Source: Streptomyces coeruleorubidus (GTDB lineage Bacteria > Actinomycetota > Actinomycetes > Streptomycetales > Streptomycetaceae). Taken from it: a stretch of 64,000 nt of DNA. Made by a program: the position numbers and the translations under genes. The notes beneath the pieces were generated by a model. That model searched no databases, was not told where the DNA came from, and was given only the letters and a program-made list of their open reading frames with translations. Where the stretch lies: positions 7,725,001 to 7,789,000 of the forward strand of contig NZ_CP023694.1 in assembly GCF_008705135.1 (NCBI RefSeq), in the 5' to 3' direction. Below are positions 8,392 to 17,600 of this stretch, one piece after another (positions within the stretch are counted from its first letter, which is position 1; every line of letters starts with the position of its first letter).

Positions 8392-8433
8392 CATGCCGCC
8401 GCGGGGAGCCCTGTCGCTCCCCGCGGCGGCATG
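8392..8433. terminator. Strong hairpin, likely transcription terminator
   Basis: A perfect 17-bp stem (8392-8408 with 8417-8433) and an 8-base loop. There is no following T-run, as is usual in Streptomyces. It separates the helicase remnant from the rhamnosidase gene. Confidence 0.65.
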
Positions 8434-8468
8434 ACCCCTCCTAGGTGCAAACACATGTTGCGGGAGTG

Positions 8469-8530
8469 TTGACACCCCGTGGCGAGAGCGTCGAGTATCT
8501 CGCCTACGAACACCCGATTGAATCGATTCA
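8469..8530 (+). promoter_or_regulatory. Rhamnosidase upstream region: TTGACA box and LacI-type palindrome
   Basis: TTGACA at 8469-8474 resembles a -35 box; the matching -10 is poor (GAGTAT near 8493). The perfect 12-bp palindrome TGAATCGATTCA at 8519-8530 has the central CG of LacI-family operators and lies 77 bp before the rhamnosidase start. Repression relieved by a sugar is the likely mode; no LacI gene is in the window. Confidence 0.5.
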
Positions 8531-8607
8531 GTTCGTTTGGGTGCCGTTCAGCGCCGGATGCCGCCCCCTTCACACTGCACTCCGCACAGCGAAAGCAGGA
8601 GCCCACG

Positions 8608-11600
8608 ATGAACCATGTATCGCGCCGGTCCGCCCTGCGCTCGGCCATAGCCGTGGCTCTCACGCCCACTCTGGGTTCCCTTGCCCTTCCGGGGCTCGCG
8701 TCCACGGCGTCCGCAGCGGTTTCCTGGTCGGCGAGGTGGATCTGGGCGCCGTCCAGCGCGACGAACCAGTGGGTGGCGTTTCGTAGATCGTTCACCTTGG
8801 GTTCGGCTCCGTCGAAGGCGGTCACACAGATCGCCGCGGACTCGAAGTACTGGCTGTGGGTGAACGGCACGCTGGTGGTGTTCGAGGGTGGGCTCAAGCG
8901 GGGCCCCAACCGTACGGACACCTACTACGACGAGATCGACCTCGCCCCGTACCTGCAGGCCGGTGGCAACACGGTCGCGCTGCTGGTGTGGTACTTCGGC
9001 AAGCAGGGCTTCTCGCACCACAGCAGTGGCAAGGGTGGGTTGCTGTTCCAGTCGGACATCACGACCGGCTCCACCGGGAGCCGGCTCGTCAGCGACACCA
9101 GTTGGAAGCACATCGTTCACCCGGGCTACTCGAACAACACGAGCGGAACACAGGTCAACTTCCGGCTGCCGGAGTCGAACGTCTACTACGACGCCCGCAA
9201 CGCAACGGGTATGGCCGGCTGGCAGTCCCCCGGGTTCGACGACAGTGGCTGGACGGCACCGACCGACTTCGGCGCCACGGGTGCGGCACCTTGGAACGCC
9301 CTGGTCGAGCGGCCGATCCCGCAGTTCCGCTACTCCGGTCTGAAGTCCTACACCAACGCCGCGTCCCTGCCGAGCACCGGGCGGGGTTCCACCGCGATCT
9401 CGGGCACCCTGCCGTCCAACCTCCAAGTGACCCCGTACCTGAAGGTGGACGCCCCGGCCGGGGCGGTGATCGGCATCCAGACCGACCACTACGACGACGG
9501 AGCGGGCCTGGTGGGCATCGAGCCCGGAACGCAGTACAACATGCGCGCCACCTACGTCTGCTCCGGCGGAGTCCAGGAGTTCGAGTCGCTGGCCTGGATG
9601 AGCGGGACGGCCGTGCGGTACACGATCCCGGCGGGCGTGACGATCCTGGAGCTGAAATACCGCGAGTCCGGCTACGACACTGACTTCGCCGGGTCCTTCA
9701 GCAGTAGCGATCCCTTTCTCGACACCCTGTGGACCAAGGCAGCCCGCACCATGTACGTCAACATGCGGGACAACTACATGGACTGCCCCACCCGCGAGCG
9801 GGCCCAGTGGTGGGGCGATGTGGTCAACCAGCTGAAGGAAGGCTTCTACACCTTCGACACCCGCTCCCACGCGCTGGGCAAGAAGGCCATCGCCCAGCTG
9901 ACCTCCTGGCAGGAGTCCGGCGGGGTGCTGTACTCCCCGATCCCCACGAGCATCTGGACCAACGAACTGCCTGTCCAGATGCTCGCCTCGGTGTGGTCGT
10001 TCTGGACGTATTACCTCTACACCGGCAACGCGGATGCCGTCACGGGCGCCTATCCGGCGGTGAAGAAGTATCTGAACCTGTGGAGCCTGGACGCCGACGG
10101 CCTGGTCAACCACCGTGCCGGGGACTGGGACTGGGAGGACTGGGGCTCCGACATCGATGCCCGCGTCCTGGACAACTGCTGGTACTACCTGGCCCTGGAC
10201 ACCGCCGCAAAGCTCGCCGACCTCAGCGGTAACAGCGGCGATGTCGCCGGATGGAAGGCCCAGCGCGACAGCATCAAGGCCAACTTCGACCGCGTCCTGT
10301 GGAACTCCGCGCGGAACGAGTATCGCTCACCCGGCTACACCCGCGACACCGACGACCGCGCCAACGGCCTCGCCGTCGTCGCGGGCCTGGCCCCCGCTTC
10401 CCGGTACCGGGCGATCACCGAGGTGCTGCGCACCCATCTCAACGCCAGCCCCTACATGGAGTTCTACGTCCTGGAGGCCTTGTATCTGATGGGCGCGGCC
10501 ACGGTCGCCGAGGAGCGGATGCGTAACCGCTTCGCCGCCCAGGTCGCCGACCCCGCCTGCCACACGCTGTGGGAGCTGTGGACCAAGGCGGACGGTACCG
10601 ACAACCACGCCTGGAACGGCGGCCCGCTGTACGCCCTGTCCGCCTACGCCGCCGGTGTCCGCCCGACCAAGCCGGGCTGGCAGACATACGAGGTGATCCC
10701 GCAGACCGGCACCCTCACAAAGATCAACACCGTGACGTCCACCGTCGAGGGTGACATCCGCTTCGGTATCAGCCGCGACGGAACAAAGGTGACGCTGACC
10801 CTCACCTCCCCGAGCGGAACGACTGCGCGAGTGGGCGTGCCCACCTACGGCGGAGGTCAGCCGGTCATCAAGGCGAACGACACCACCGTCTTCACCGGCG
10901 GTTCGCCCACCGGCAGTGTCGGCGGACTGAGCTACGACGGCAAGGACTCCTCGTACGTGTACTTGGTCGTTCAGCCTGGCACATGGACTTTCACTGCGAC
11001 CGGCGTGGGCCGTCTCGACAACCTCGCCCTGGGCCGGCCGGTCACCAGCAACAACAGCCTGGAGAACAGCAACTGGGGCCGCAGCCGCCTGACCGACGGC
11101 ACGCTTACCAGCGTGACCGGCGCCAAGGGCTACACCAGTAACGACTTCGCCTCCGCCGACGTCAGTGCCACCCCCGTCTGGGTGGAGGTCGATCTCGGCA
11201 CCGACACCGACCTCGACGCCGTACGCCTCTTCCCTCGCACCGACACTCCCGCCGCCGGCGGCGGCACGGCGGGCTTCCCCGTCGACTTCACCATCCAGAC
11301 CCGGCCCGACGGATCCAGCACCTACACCACCGTCCGCACCGTCACCGGGCAGGCGAACCCCGACGGGCTGGTGCAGACGTACGGCTTCAAGACCAGCACC
11401 GCCCGCTACGTCCGCCTGCAGGCCACGCGCCTGGGTACGCCCGCCTCCGATGAGACGACCAAGTACCGCCTCCAGTTGGCCGAGCTCACCATCCCCACCG
11501 CCGGGACCACCGTCACCGCCAACTACACGCTGGAGAACGGTGACTGGGGGAAGACCCGGGTCCTGGACGGCACCACCACCAGCGTGGCCGGCGCCAAGGG

Positions 11601-11970
11601 TTTCACCAGCATCGACTTCGCCTCCGTCGACGTCAGTGACACCCCCGTGTGGATCGAGATCGACCTCGGCGCCGACCGGGCCATCGGCTCTGTCACCCTT
11701 CACCCGCGCACCGACGTCGGCGGGGCCGGCGGCGGCTCGGCGGGCTTCCCCGTCGACTTCACCTTCCAGACCCGCACCGACGGCGGCACCACGTACACCA
11801 CTGCCCGCACCATCACCGGTGAGCCCAACCCGAACGGAGCCGCTCAGACCTACGTCCTCACCTCCGCCAACGGCCGCTACCTGCGCCTGCGCGCAACCAG
11901 GTTTGGCAGGCCCGCCTCCGACGAGACCAGCAAGTACCGCCTGCAGTTGGCGGAGATCCGCATCAAGTAA
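8608..11970 (+). CDS. Secreted alpha-L-rhamnosidase (GH78) with two C-terminal carbohydrate-binding-like domains
   Basis: A 1120-aa protein from ATG 8608 (AGGAG upstream; the upstream in-frame extension is unsupported). A twin-Arg signal peptide (SRRSALRSAIAVAL) ends near ASTASAA at 37. A rhamnosidase N-terminal domain follows (WLWVNG, YYDEIDLAPYLQ). The catalytic (alpha/alpha)6 domain carries D-C-P-T-R-E-R-x-Q-W-W-G-D near residue 392 and GDWDWEDWG near 505, as in GH78. From about 806 there are two tandem discoidin (F5/8 type C)-like repeats of about 150 aa, each with NWG...LTDG/LDGT, FxSxDFASxDVS and R-Y-x-R-L motifs. It would release terminal L-rhamnose from plant glycosides or polysaccharides outside the cell. 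Confidence 0.88.
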   Translation: MNHVSRRSALRSAIAVALTPTLGSLALPGLASTASAAVSWSARWIWAPSSATNQWVAFRRSFTLGSAPSKAVTQIAADSKYWLWVNGTLVVFEGGLKRGPNRTDTYYDEIDLAPYLQAGGNTVALLVWYFGKQGFSHHSSGKGGLLFQSDITTGSTGSRLVSDTSWKHIVHPGYSNNTSGTQVNFRLPESNVYYDARNATGMAGWQSPGFDDSGWTAPTDFGATGAAPWNALVERPIPQFRYSGLKSYTNAASLPSTGRGSTAISGTLPSNLQVTPYLKVDAPAGAVIGIQTDHYDDGAGLVGIEPGTQYNMRATYVCSGGVQEFESLAWMSGTAVRYTIPAGVTILELKYRESGYDTDFAGSFSSSDPFLDTLWTKAARTMYVNMRDNYMDCPTRERAQWWGDVVNQLKEGFYTFDTRSHALGKKAIAQLTSWQESGGVLYSPIPTSIWTNELPVQMLASVWSFWTYYLYTGNADAVTGAYPAVKKYLNLWSLDADGLVNHRAGDWDWEDWGSDIDARVLDNCWYYLALDTAAKLADLSGNSGDVAGWKAQRDSIKANFDRVLWNSARNEYRSPGYTRDTDDRANGLAVVAGLAPASRYRAITEVLRTHLNASPYMEFYVLEALYLMGAATVAEERMRNRFAAQVADPACHTLWELWTKADGTDNHAWNGGPLYALSAYAAGVRPTKPGWQTYEVIPQTGTLTKINTVTSTVEGDIRFGISRDGTKVTLTLTSPSGTTARVGVPTYGGGQPVIKANDTTVFTGGSPTGSVGGLSYDGKDSSYVYLVVQPGTWTFTATGVGRLDNLALGRPVTSNNSLENSNWGRSRLTDGTLTSVTGAKGYTSNDFASADVSATPVWVEVDLGTDTDLDAVRLFPRTDTPAAGGGTAGFPVDFTIQTRPDGSSTYTTVRTVTGQANPDGLVQTYGFKTSTARYVRLQATRLGTPASDETTKYRLQLAELTIPTAGTTVTANYTLENGDWGKTRVLDGTTTSVAGAKGFTSIDFASVDVSDTPVWIEIDLGADRAIGSVTLHPRTDVGGAGGGSAGFPVDFTFQTRTDGGTTYTTARTITGEPNPNGAAQTYVLTSANGRYLRLRATRFGRPASDETSKYRLQLAEIRIK

Positions 11971-13012
11971 CACGCCCTCCCCGCCAGGCCTGAGCGTGCC
12001 CGCTCCGCACCCCACGGCGGGAGTGTCATGAATCAGATGTGAGCCTCCACGTAGGTGTCCACCTGATAAGAACGACGACGGATCACCTGATCGGGACGGG
12101 GAGCGGCGTGTCGCTTGCCGGTGTCGCCGAGGGCGTCGAGGGTGCGGACGTGAAATCGATGCCGGTATCCGCGAATGGGCAGTCCAGCGAGCTGCTGGAA
12201 GAACTGGCCGCGCTGGCGGCCGAAAGGACCGCCGAGGACGGACTGAGGCTGATGGGGCGAGGGAGGGGTCCTGCAGCGCCTGATGCAGGCCGCCCCCCTT
12301 CGAGGCGAGACGGACCTACACCTGGCCGCGGAGGCCGGGTCGGCGGGCGTGGGTCGCGCTCGGGTGGCAACACACGCAACGGCTAGGCCGACGATTATGA
12401 GGGCGCACATGCCGAAGGAGTGGACGGTCAGCCTCGCGAGCCAACGACCAGCTCCAGGACGCTTCGGGATCTCCCGCCAGCGGCAGGACGCGGGTGGGAG
12501 CGCTCGATGTCGTGGCTCTCACACACCCGAGCCGTGCACGGTCAGGCTGGTGGCCTCGGCGGGTGGCTGGCCCCGTGACCGGTGTCTCGCGCTGTCCAGG
12601 TCCGTGAAGGCATAGCCGGTGGTCGCGGTAGGCACCAGGCGTCCGCCGCATCGATGAGCGTGACCGTGCGCCGTCCAGCAGTTGGCCCGCGGCACCGGCG
12701 CTCGGAGCGCGAGGAGCTGGGCCTCGGCGTCCTCGTATCCCTGCGATTCGCGGGTTCCCGGATGTGTTCCCACTTCAACCCGCGCGCGAGCGGCGACATT
12801 TGTAGGCTTGGCGCGCGAGTTCGCCGCTTAGGCAGTCAGGCAATTTGTGCGCTCGTCCACGTGTCGGCGTGTTTCGGCGCCGGGGTCCGAGACGCTGGCC
12901 TCGGGACGTCGGCGCCGGGCACATCACAGCCGCCGCGGCGTCGGCGCCGCCTTCGCGGTCGCGGCCCTGGCGGAGTGCCGTGCGCGCTGTGTAGACGTTC
13001 GATCTGGCTCGG
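11971..13012. other. Long gap without a supportable gene
   Basis: About 1 kb. Open frames exist on both strands (plus 12039-12386, minus 12033-12410 and others) but none has a recognisable motif, a good ribosome site or consistent codon bias. The plus-strand frame at 12039 has a protein-like stretch (GTGSGVSLAGVAEG) that could be the end of a decayed gene. I call nothing here. Confidence 0.4.
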
Positions 13013-14073
13013 TCAGCGGGTGGCGTGAGCCGCCAAAGCCTGTTCCACGTAGGACAGTTCCATTGTGTGCTCGGCCGTCTTCCAGTAGAGGTCGAGGATT
13101 CCGGGCTGCGGTGTTACGAACGAGGACGGCGCCCATGCCCCGTCGGGACGCTGCCGTCGTACGGACCACTCGCCCATCCTCGCCACCCATGGGAGATGTC
13201 CACCGTCCGGGTCGGCGGAGAGCATGGCGGCGCCCCAGCCGAACTTGCAGATCTGCACCGACGTCGGGTCGCCGTACTGCTCCTCGGCGCCGCTGGCCCT
13301 AAGGGCGAGGTAGTCGCGGCCGAGTTGGAGCGCGGACGGGTCGCTGTTCTGCTGTGCGTATCCGGCGAGGAATGCGGCGGCGATGCCGGGGTGGAAGTAC
13401 GCCTGCCGGGGGACTGGAAGTCGACCACTCGTTGGAAGGCCGTCTCCGGCGGGAAGTCGGTGACCAGGGTGTGGCCGCGACGGCCGGTGAACAGGCGCTT
13501 GGGCAGTTCGGGTTGCTCGGCGAGGTTGCGCTTGAGCCACCGGTGGACGCCGCCAGCCGTGTGACGGTCGCCGGTGACCAGCGCGGAGAAACCCAGCTGG
13601 GCGGTCTTGAGGTTGTCCTCCAGCGGATCCTCCGCGAAGTCGCGCAGGTCGTAGGCTCCGCCGGTGTCGGGGTTCTGGAAGCGACGCAGTGTGGTGTCGA
13701 TCGCGGTCGCGGTGTCGTAGCGGGCGAGCAGCCAGGCGCAGATCGCCAGGGCGGACAGGTGGTAGACCGGGCTGCTGCCGCCGGGGACGTCGTGCGGGCC
13801 GGGGCGGAGGTCGCCTTCGTCGGTGAGGGCCTCGCGTTCCGCCCAGCCCATCATCGCCGCGGCGGCCTCCGGGGCTCCGCCGACGCACAGCGCCCAGGGG
13901 GCGCGCCACCACGAGTTGGCCGTCTCGGCGCCTTCGGGGCGGCCGTCGTCGGCGATACGGTCCCGCAGCCAGGTCACCCCTTTGGCCCGTGCCTGGCTGA
14001 TCCGGGCCAGCAGGTCGGGGGTGGTGTCGGTCGGCCAGGGCGCGGGGTCCTTCTCTGACGTGAGAGGGGTCAT
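13013..14073 (-). pseudogene. Frameshifted terpene-cyclase/prenyltransferase-like alpha-alpha toroid protein
   Basis: The N-terminal portion starts at ATG 14073 (GGAGAAG upstream) and reads in one frame to about 13413; the remainder continues in another frame from PRQAYFHPG to the stop at 13013. Joining the two gives about 350 aa. The repeated features W-L-R-D-R, NSWW, GGAYD-type and FGWGAAM segments resemble the helical toroid of squalene-cyclase/prenyltransferase-repeat proteins. The switch occurs at a G5 run (plus 13408-13412), so a one-base indel or a sequencing error explains it. The ends of the protein look intact, suggesting a recent event. The substrate is unknown. Confidence 0.65.
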
Positions 14074-14099
14074 GGTGTCTTCTCCACGGTGGTTGCGGG

Positions 14100-14484
14100 G
14101 GAGGGAGCACGGTCAGGTCGTGGAACGGTTCTCGGCTCGGCAGACCTCGTCGACCAGTTCGGACCCTTGAGCCGTCCGCCGGAGTTGGGTGCCGAGGTAG
14201 TGGCCGGCGGGACCACGGATCGGCGCGGCGCAGGTCGGACGAGAGGGATGCGGGCAAGATCCTCGGGTGAAGGTCTCCCAGTCGGAGCCGATGCGCTGCA
14301 CCTCCTCCCCGGAGGCGACCACCCAGTACCCGTCGTGGCGTTCGGTCCGGGCGATCGGGTTGCCGATCGCGTGGAAGCGAGCGGCGAGTTCCTTCCAGGT
14401 GTCGCGACAGGCGGGTGAGTTTGTGATCGAACTCGATGATCGGCCTGCCGGTAACCGACCGTCGGACGAGGTCGTCGGTGGCAC
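14100..14484 (-). pseudogene. Cytochrome P450 N-terminal remnant
   Basis: Minus-strand fragments read HAIGNPIARTERHDGYWVV and VQRIGSDWETFT, which match the N-terminal region of bacterial P450s (C-P-V-x-R-x-x-H-x-G-Y-W and D-W-x-T-F-T). Further on, RIPLVRP in a second frame resembles the next conserved stretch. Heme-binding and helix-I motifs are absent, so only a decayed N-terminal piece remains. Confidence 0.55.
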
Positions 14485-14516
14485 TTATGCCGCACGGGCC
14501 GTTCGGTACGGGGACG

Positions 14517-14780
14517 TCATCGGGAGGTGACGGCTGAGGCCTTGTTGATCACTTCGTCGAGGATCGCGACGATGGCGTCGCCGAACCCGATCGGGTCGTC
14601 GCAGGGGGCGAAGTGCCCGAGCCCTTCGGCCTTGACGAACTTGGCGCCCAGGATGAACTTTCTCGACGGCCGGGCCGCCGTTCACGTCGTCGTCGCTGGC
14701 GGGGTCGTACTCGCCGGTGACGACGTAGACGGGCTTCGCCTGGGCGTCGATCTTGTGCAGGGGGATGGGGCCGTGGCCTT
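14517..14780 (-). pseudogene. Alpha/beta-hydrolase C-terminal remnant with frameshift
   Basis: One frame reads HKIDAQAKPVYVVTGEYDPA, the strand-6/Asp region of alpha/beta hydrolases. After a frame change near 14663 it continues GAKFVKAEGLGHFAPCDDP (the catalytic-His region G-H-F) and ends AILDEVINKASAVTSR at the stop. The nucleophile half is missing. Confidence 0.6.
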
Positions 14781-15248
14781 CGCCGAAGCTCTGCGTGTGC
14801 GGTACCCGGACCTCGACGAGTTGGACGCCAAGGTGTGGAGCTCCACGACAATGGCCCTGATCCGTCTCTTCCAGCGCAACGCCACCGCTGCGGGGCTCAG
14901 CTACGCGGACGCCGCTCGGGGTGTCTTCGATCGGCTCGGCGCCCTGACGCAGGCCTCCTCGGTGCGTCAGGGCGCCGCTGGTTCGAACCGGTCGGGCAAC
15001 GCTGGCTACTGATTCCCACCGGCATTGTTAACTGGTACCGGTGACAGGCGGTGAGGGTTTCAGGCGAGTGCGATCACGGCCGCCGGTGCCGTGACCTCGA
15101 AGGTGCGAGGCGTCCGATGGACGGGCCGGGGGTCGGCCACACGAGCGAGCGGGACCCCTGCAGACGACTCGGGCCGAACCGGTCACCGACCTCAGTTCAA
15201 CGGCCCCGCACCCGCTGCGAGTAGTCGCGGCGCGCGTGTCCTTGGCGG
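14781..15248. other. Gap with an unidentified protein-like fragment
   Basis: The plus strand from about 14781 to 15012 encodes a protein-like helical stretch (RYPDLDELDAKVWSSTTMAL...GLSYADAARGVFDRLGALTQ), without its own start and joined directly to the hydrolase remnant on the other strand. It looks like the C-terminal end of a decayed helical protein; I do not recognise the family. Nothing is seen in 15013-15248. Confidence 0.35.
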
Positions 15249-15923
15249 TCATGGCGTTGCGGCTGCGGCTGCTTCGTTGATGTCGGCCGGGGTCAGGACG
15301 CGGCGCCTCCCGCCGCTACGGGCCGTCTGGATCATGGCCCGGCCCAGCTGCACACTGGTGGTGACGTAGCGCGGCGCGATGCGCCGCAGCACCGGGTACA
15401 GCGGAGTGAGCAGCCGGTACATCAGGACGTGGACCCTGGCCTTCGCCTTGGTACCCGGCAGGGGCAGGACGAACGCAGGGCGGAACATGTGGGCCCGCGG
15501 TGACAGCTCCAGCAGGGCGTTCTCCGTCTCGCCCTTCACACGCGCCCACATCATGCGGCTCTTGCCGGTCCTGTCGGTGCCGACGCCGGAGACGTAAGCG
15601 AAGGCGAGGCCGGGGCTGACGGCCAGCAGGGCGCGGGCGGCGGCGAGCGGGTAATCGTAGGAGACGACCCGGTAGTCGGCCTGGCTCATGCCGATGGCCG
15701 AGGTGCCCAGGCAGTAGAAGCAGGCGTCGTAGCCGGTCAGCCGGTCTTGGACGGTGGTGAAGTCGGTGAAGTCCTCGTGGCGGAGCTCGTGGAGCTTGGG
15801 GTGGGTGCGGTCGGTGGGGGTGCGGCCGACGACGAGGACGTCGGTGACCTCCTCGTCACGTAGGCAGGCTTCCAGAGCCCCCTGGCCAACCACGCCGGTG
15901 GCCCCGAAGATGATGATGCGCAC
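15249..15923 (-). CDS. NAD(P)-dependent epimerase/dehydratase-like protein
   Basis: A 224-aa single-domain Rossmann protein. G-A-T-G-V-V-G-Q-G at residues 7-15 is the nucleotide-binding loop. A segment YVSGVGTD corresponds to the strand before the catalytic region, and K-G-E-T-E is like the atypical SDR group (HTATIP2/NmrA-like). Its short length fits atypical SDRs that bind NAD(P)H and may act as sensors or reductases rather than classical dehydrogenases. It lies 53 bp downstream of the SDR gene on the same strand and is probably co-transcribed with it. The substrate is not predictable. Confidence 0.8.
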   Translation of the reverse strand: MRIIIFGATGVVGQGALEACLRDEEVTDVLVVGRTPTDRTHPKLHELRHEDFTDFTTVQDRLTGYDACFYCLGTSAIGMSQADYRVVSYDYPLAAARALLAVSPGLAFAYVSGVGTDRTGKSRMMWARVKGETENALLELSPRAHMFRPAFVLPLPGTKAKARVHVLMYRLLTPLYPVLRRIAPRYVTTSVQLGRAMIQTARSGGRRRVLTPADINEAAAAATP

Positions 15924-15975
15924 GGTGATCCTGTTCTGTCATACGGCTTGGTCGGCCGGATCGCGGGTGGAGGTC

Positions 15976-16899
15976 TCAGACGGGGAACGTGACGTCGGTG
16001 AGCTGCTGGGACACGGCCCACAGGCGCTGCTGGACGGCGGTGTCGTGGGACTTCTTGCTGGAGGTGACCACCTTGGGGTATCCGCGGGTTTCGCCCCTGC
16101 CGTCGGGCCCGTAGTACTGGCCGCCGGTGACGGCGGGATCGGTGGCCGCCCTCAGGGTGGGCAGCGCTCCCATGGAGGCCGGCTGGCTGAACAGGGGGTT
16201 GAGCAGGTCTGCTCCCTTGCGCATCAGGCCGCTCAGGTTCTGCGAGAGTTCGGTGTCCGCGGTGCCGGGATGTGCGGCGGCGGCGATGGTGCTGTGGTGC
16301 GGGGCGAGGCGGCGCTGGAGTTCGTAGGTGAACATCAGGTTGGCCAGCTTGGACTGCCCGTAGGCGACAAGCCGGTTGTAGGAGCGGTCGAACTGCAGGT
16401 CGTCGAAGTGGATGTCGGCCCGGATGCGGTGGCCGACGCTGCTGACGGTGACCACCCGGGAGCCGGGCACGGGCAGCATCAGGTCCAGCAACAGTCCGGT
16501 GAGCGCGAAGTGCCCGAGGTGGTTGACCCCGAACTGCAAGTCGAACCCGTCCTCGGTCTTCTGCCGGGGCGTGTAACACACGCCCGCGTTGTTGATGAGC
16601 AGGTCGATCTTCGGGTGCGTGGTGTGCAGCTCATCGGCGGCCGCGCGTACCGACTTGAGGCTGGCGAGGTCCAGGCGCTGGAGGCTGAGCTTGGCGCCCG
16701 GGGCGCTTTCCCTGATGCGGGCGAGGGCCTCGCTGCCCTTGTCGAGGTTGCGCACGGCGAGGACGACGTGCGCGCCGTGCTCGGCCAGGGCCCGCGCGGT
16801 CTGCAGCCCGATGCCGCTGTTGGCGCCGGTGACGACGGCGACCCTGCCGTCCTGGGCGGGGATGTTCTGTTCGGTCCATCGGTCGGTCGTGCTGGCCAT
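15976..16899 (-). CDS. Short-chain dehydrogenase/reductase (retinol-dehydrogenase-like)
   Basis: A 307-aa SDR starting at ATG 16899 (GGAGG nine bases upstream; an upstream TTG is less likely). Cofactor loop T-G-A-N-S-G-I-G, N-N-A-G, V-x-S-S-V and the catalytic Y-G-Q-S-K are all present. The long C-terminal part with AHPGTADTEL is typical of the RDH/WW-domain-oxidoreductase-like SDRs that reduce or oxidise hydrophobic carbonyls or alcohols with NADP(H). It is divergent from a TetR gene across an 82-bp region with an imperfect palindrome, so TetR repression is expected. The substrate is unknown. Confidence 0.88.
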   Translation of the reverse strand: MASTTDRWTEQNIPAQDGRVAVVTGANSGIGLQTARALAEHGAHVVLAVRNLDKGSEALARIRESAPGAKLSLQRLDLASLKSVRAAADELHTTHPKIDLLINNAGVCYTPRQKTEDGFDLQFGVNHLGHFALTGLLLDLMLPVPGSRVVTVSSVGHRIRADIHFDDLQFDRSYNRLVAYGQSKLANLMFTYELQRRLAPHHSTIAAAAHPGTADTELSQNLSGLMRKGADLLNPLFSQPASMGALPTLRAATDPAVTGGQYYGPDGRGETRGYPKVVTSSKKSHDTAVQQRLWAVSQQLTDVTFPV

Positions 16900-16920
16900 G
16901 ATGATCAACCTCCATAACGT

Positions 16921-16956
16921 GAATGGTGCTTCATGTTGTATGGTGAAGTATCATTC
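16921..16956. promoter_or_regulatory. Candidate TetR operator
   Basis: GAATGGTGCTTCA (16921-16933) and TGAAGTATCATTC (16944-16956) form 13-bp arms with two mismatches around a 10-bp spacer, in an AT-rich island between the divergent SDR and TetR genes. Confidence 0.55.
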
Positions 16957-16990
16957 ATCTTTCGTCAAATGATGCCGGAGGGCCGCCCTC

Positions 16991-17560
16991 ATGACCTCAC
17001 CCCGACCGCTGCGTGCCGACGCGGCGCGCAACCGCGCCCGGATCATGACGGCGGCGCATGAGCAGATCACCGAGCACGGGCCCGAGGTGTCGATGGAGCA
17101 GATCGCCGCTGCCGCGGGCGTCGCGGTGGGCACCCTGTACAAGCACTTCCCGAACAAGAACGACCTGGTCGCATCCGTGGTCGCCGCCTCGTTCGAAACG
17201 CTCGCCGATGACGCCGAAGAGTGCCTGCGACGCGAGGTCCAGGGTTCACCCGCCATGGCGGAGCTCACCGGCTTCCTCAGCCGTGTGATGGACACCGTCG
17301 CCCGCAATCGCGCCGTCAAAGCAGCCGCTTACGCGCTCAGCGCCGACCACACCACCCACCCCGCCATGCAGGCCGTGGAAACCCGCGTCACCCAGGCCCT
17401 CGGCGGGCTCATCCGCAGCGCACAGGCTCAGGGCGCCCTGCGCGCCGACTTCACCCTCGACGACCTGTACCTGATGCTCTCCAGCCTCCCCGCCGACCAG
17501 CCGCCCACCGCCCGCACCCGATGGCTCGCCCTCCTGCTCACCGGCCTCACCGCACGCTGA
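16991..17560 (+). CDS. TetR-family regulator
   Basis: A 189-aa protein. The N-terminal HTH is clear: RNRARIMTAAHEQITEHG, then M-E-Q-I-A-A-A-A-G-V-A-V-G-T-L-Y-K-H-F-P-N-K at residues 35-56. The C-terminal domain includes AVKAAAYALSADHTTHPAM and ends LALLLTGLTAR, as in the SbtR-like group of actinobacterial TetR proteins. It is divergent from the SDR gene and likely its repressor. A second, similar TetR is encoded at 33977, also beside an SDR, and its C-terminal half is duplicated at 36258-36511. Confidence 0.92.
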   Translation: MTSPRPLRADAARNRARIMTAAHEQITEHGPEVSMEQIAAAAGVAVGTLYKHFPNKNDLVASVVAASFETLADDAEECLRREVQGSPAMAELTGFLSRVMDTVARNRAVKAAAYALSADHTTHPAMQAVETRVTQALGGLIRSAQAQGALRADFTLDDLYLMLSSLPADQPPTARTRWLALLLTGLTAR

Positions 17561-17600
17561 CCGACCGTGCGGCAGGAGCGCACAGCCCTGTGCGCCTCTG

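Larger units (their letters stand above)
15947..17594. repeat. Direct repeat, full copy A (SDR/TetR locus)
   Basis: Nearly identical to 35726-36545 in the same orientation. 15947-16478 matches 35726-36257 with a constant offset of 19779 and no indels. Copy A then has 827 bp (16479-17305) missing from copy B, and 17306 to about 17594 matches 36257 to about 36545. Copy A holds the intact SDR and TetR genes. Confidence 0.9.

Noticed and set aside
10327..12015. A 562-codon minus-strand frame opposite the rhamnosidase gene
   Set aside because: It is a mirror of the GC-rich codon bias; composition is Gly/Val/Ala repetitive, no motif or ribosome site, and the plus strand has a clear GH78 protein.
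12039..12386. A 115-codon plus-strand frame after the rhamnosidase
   Set aside because: Only a short protein-like stretch, no ribosome site and no family; the opposite strand is open too.
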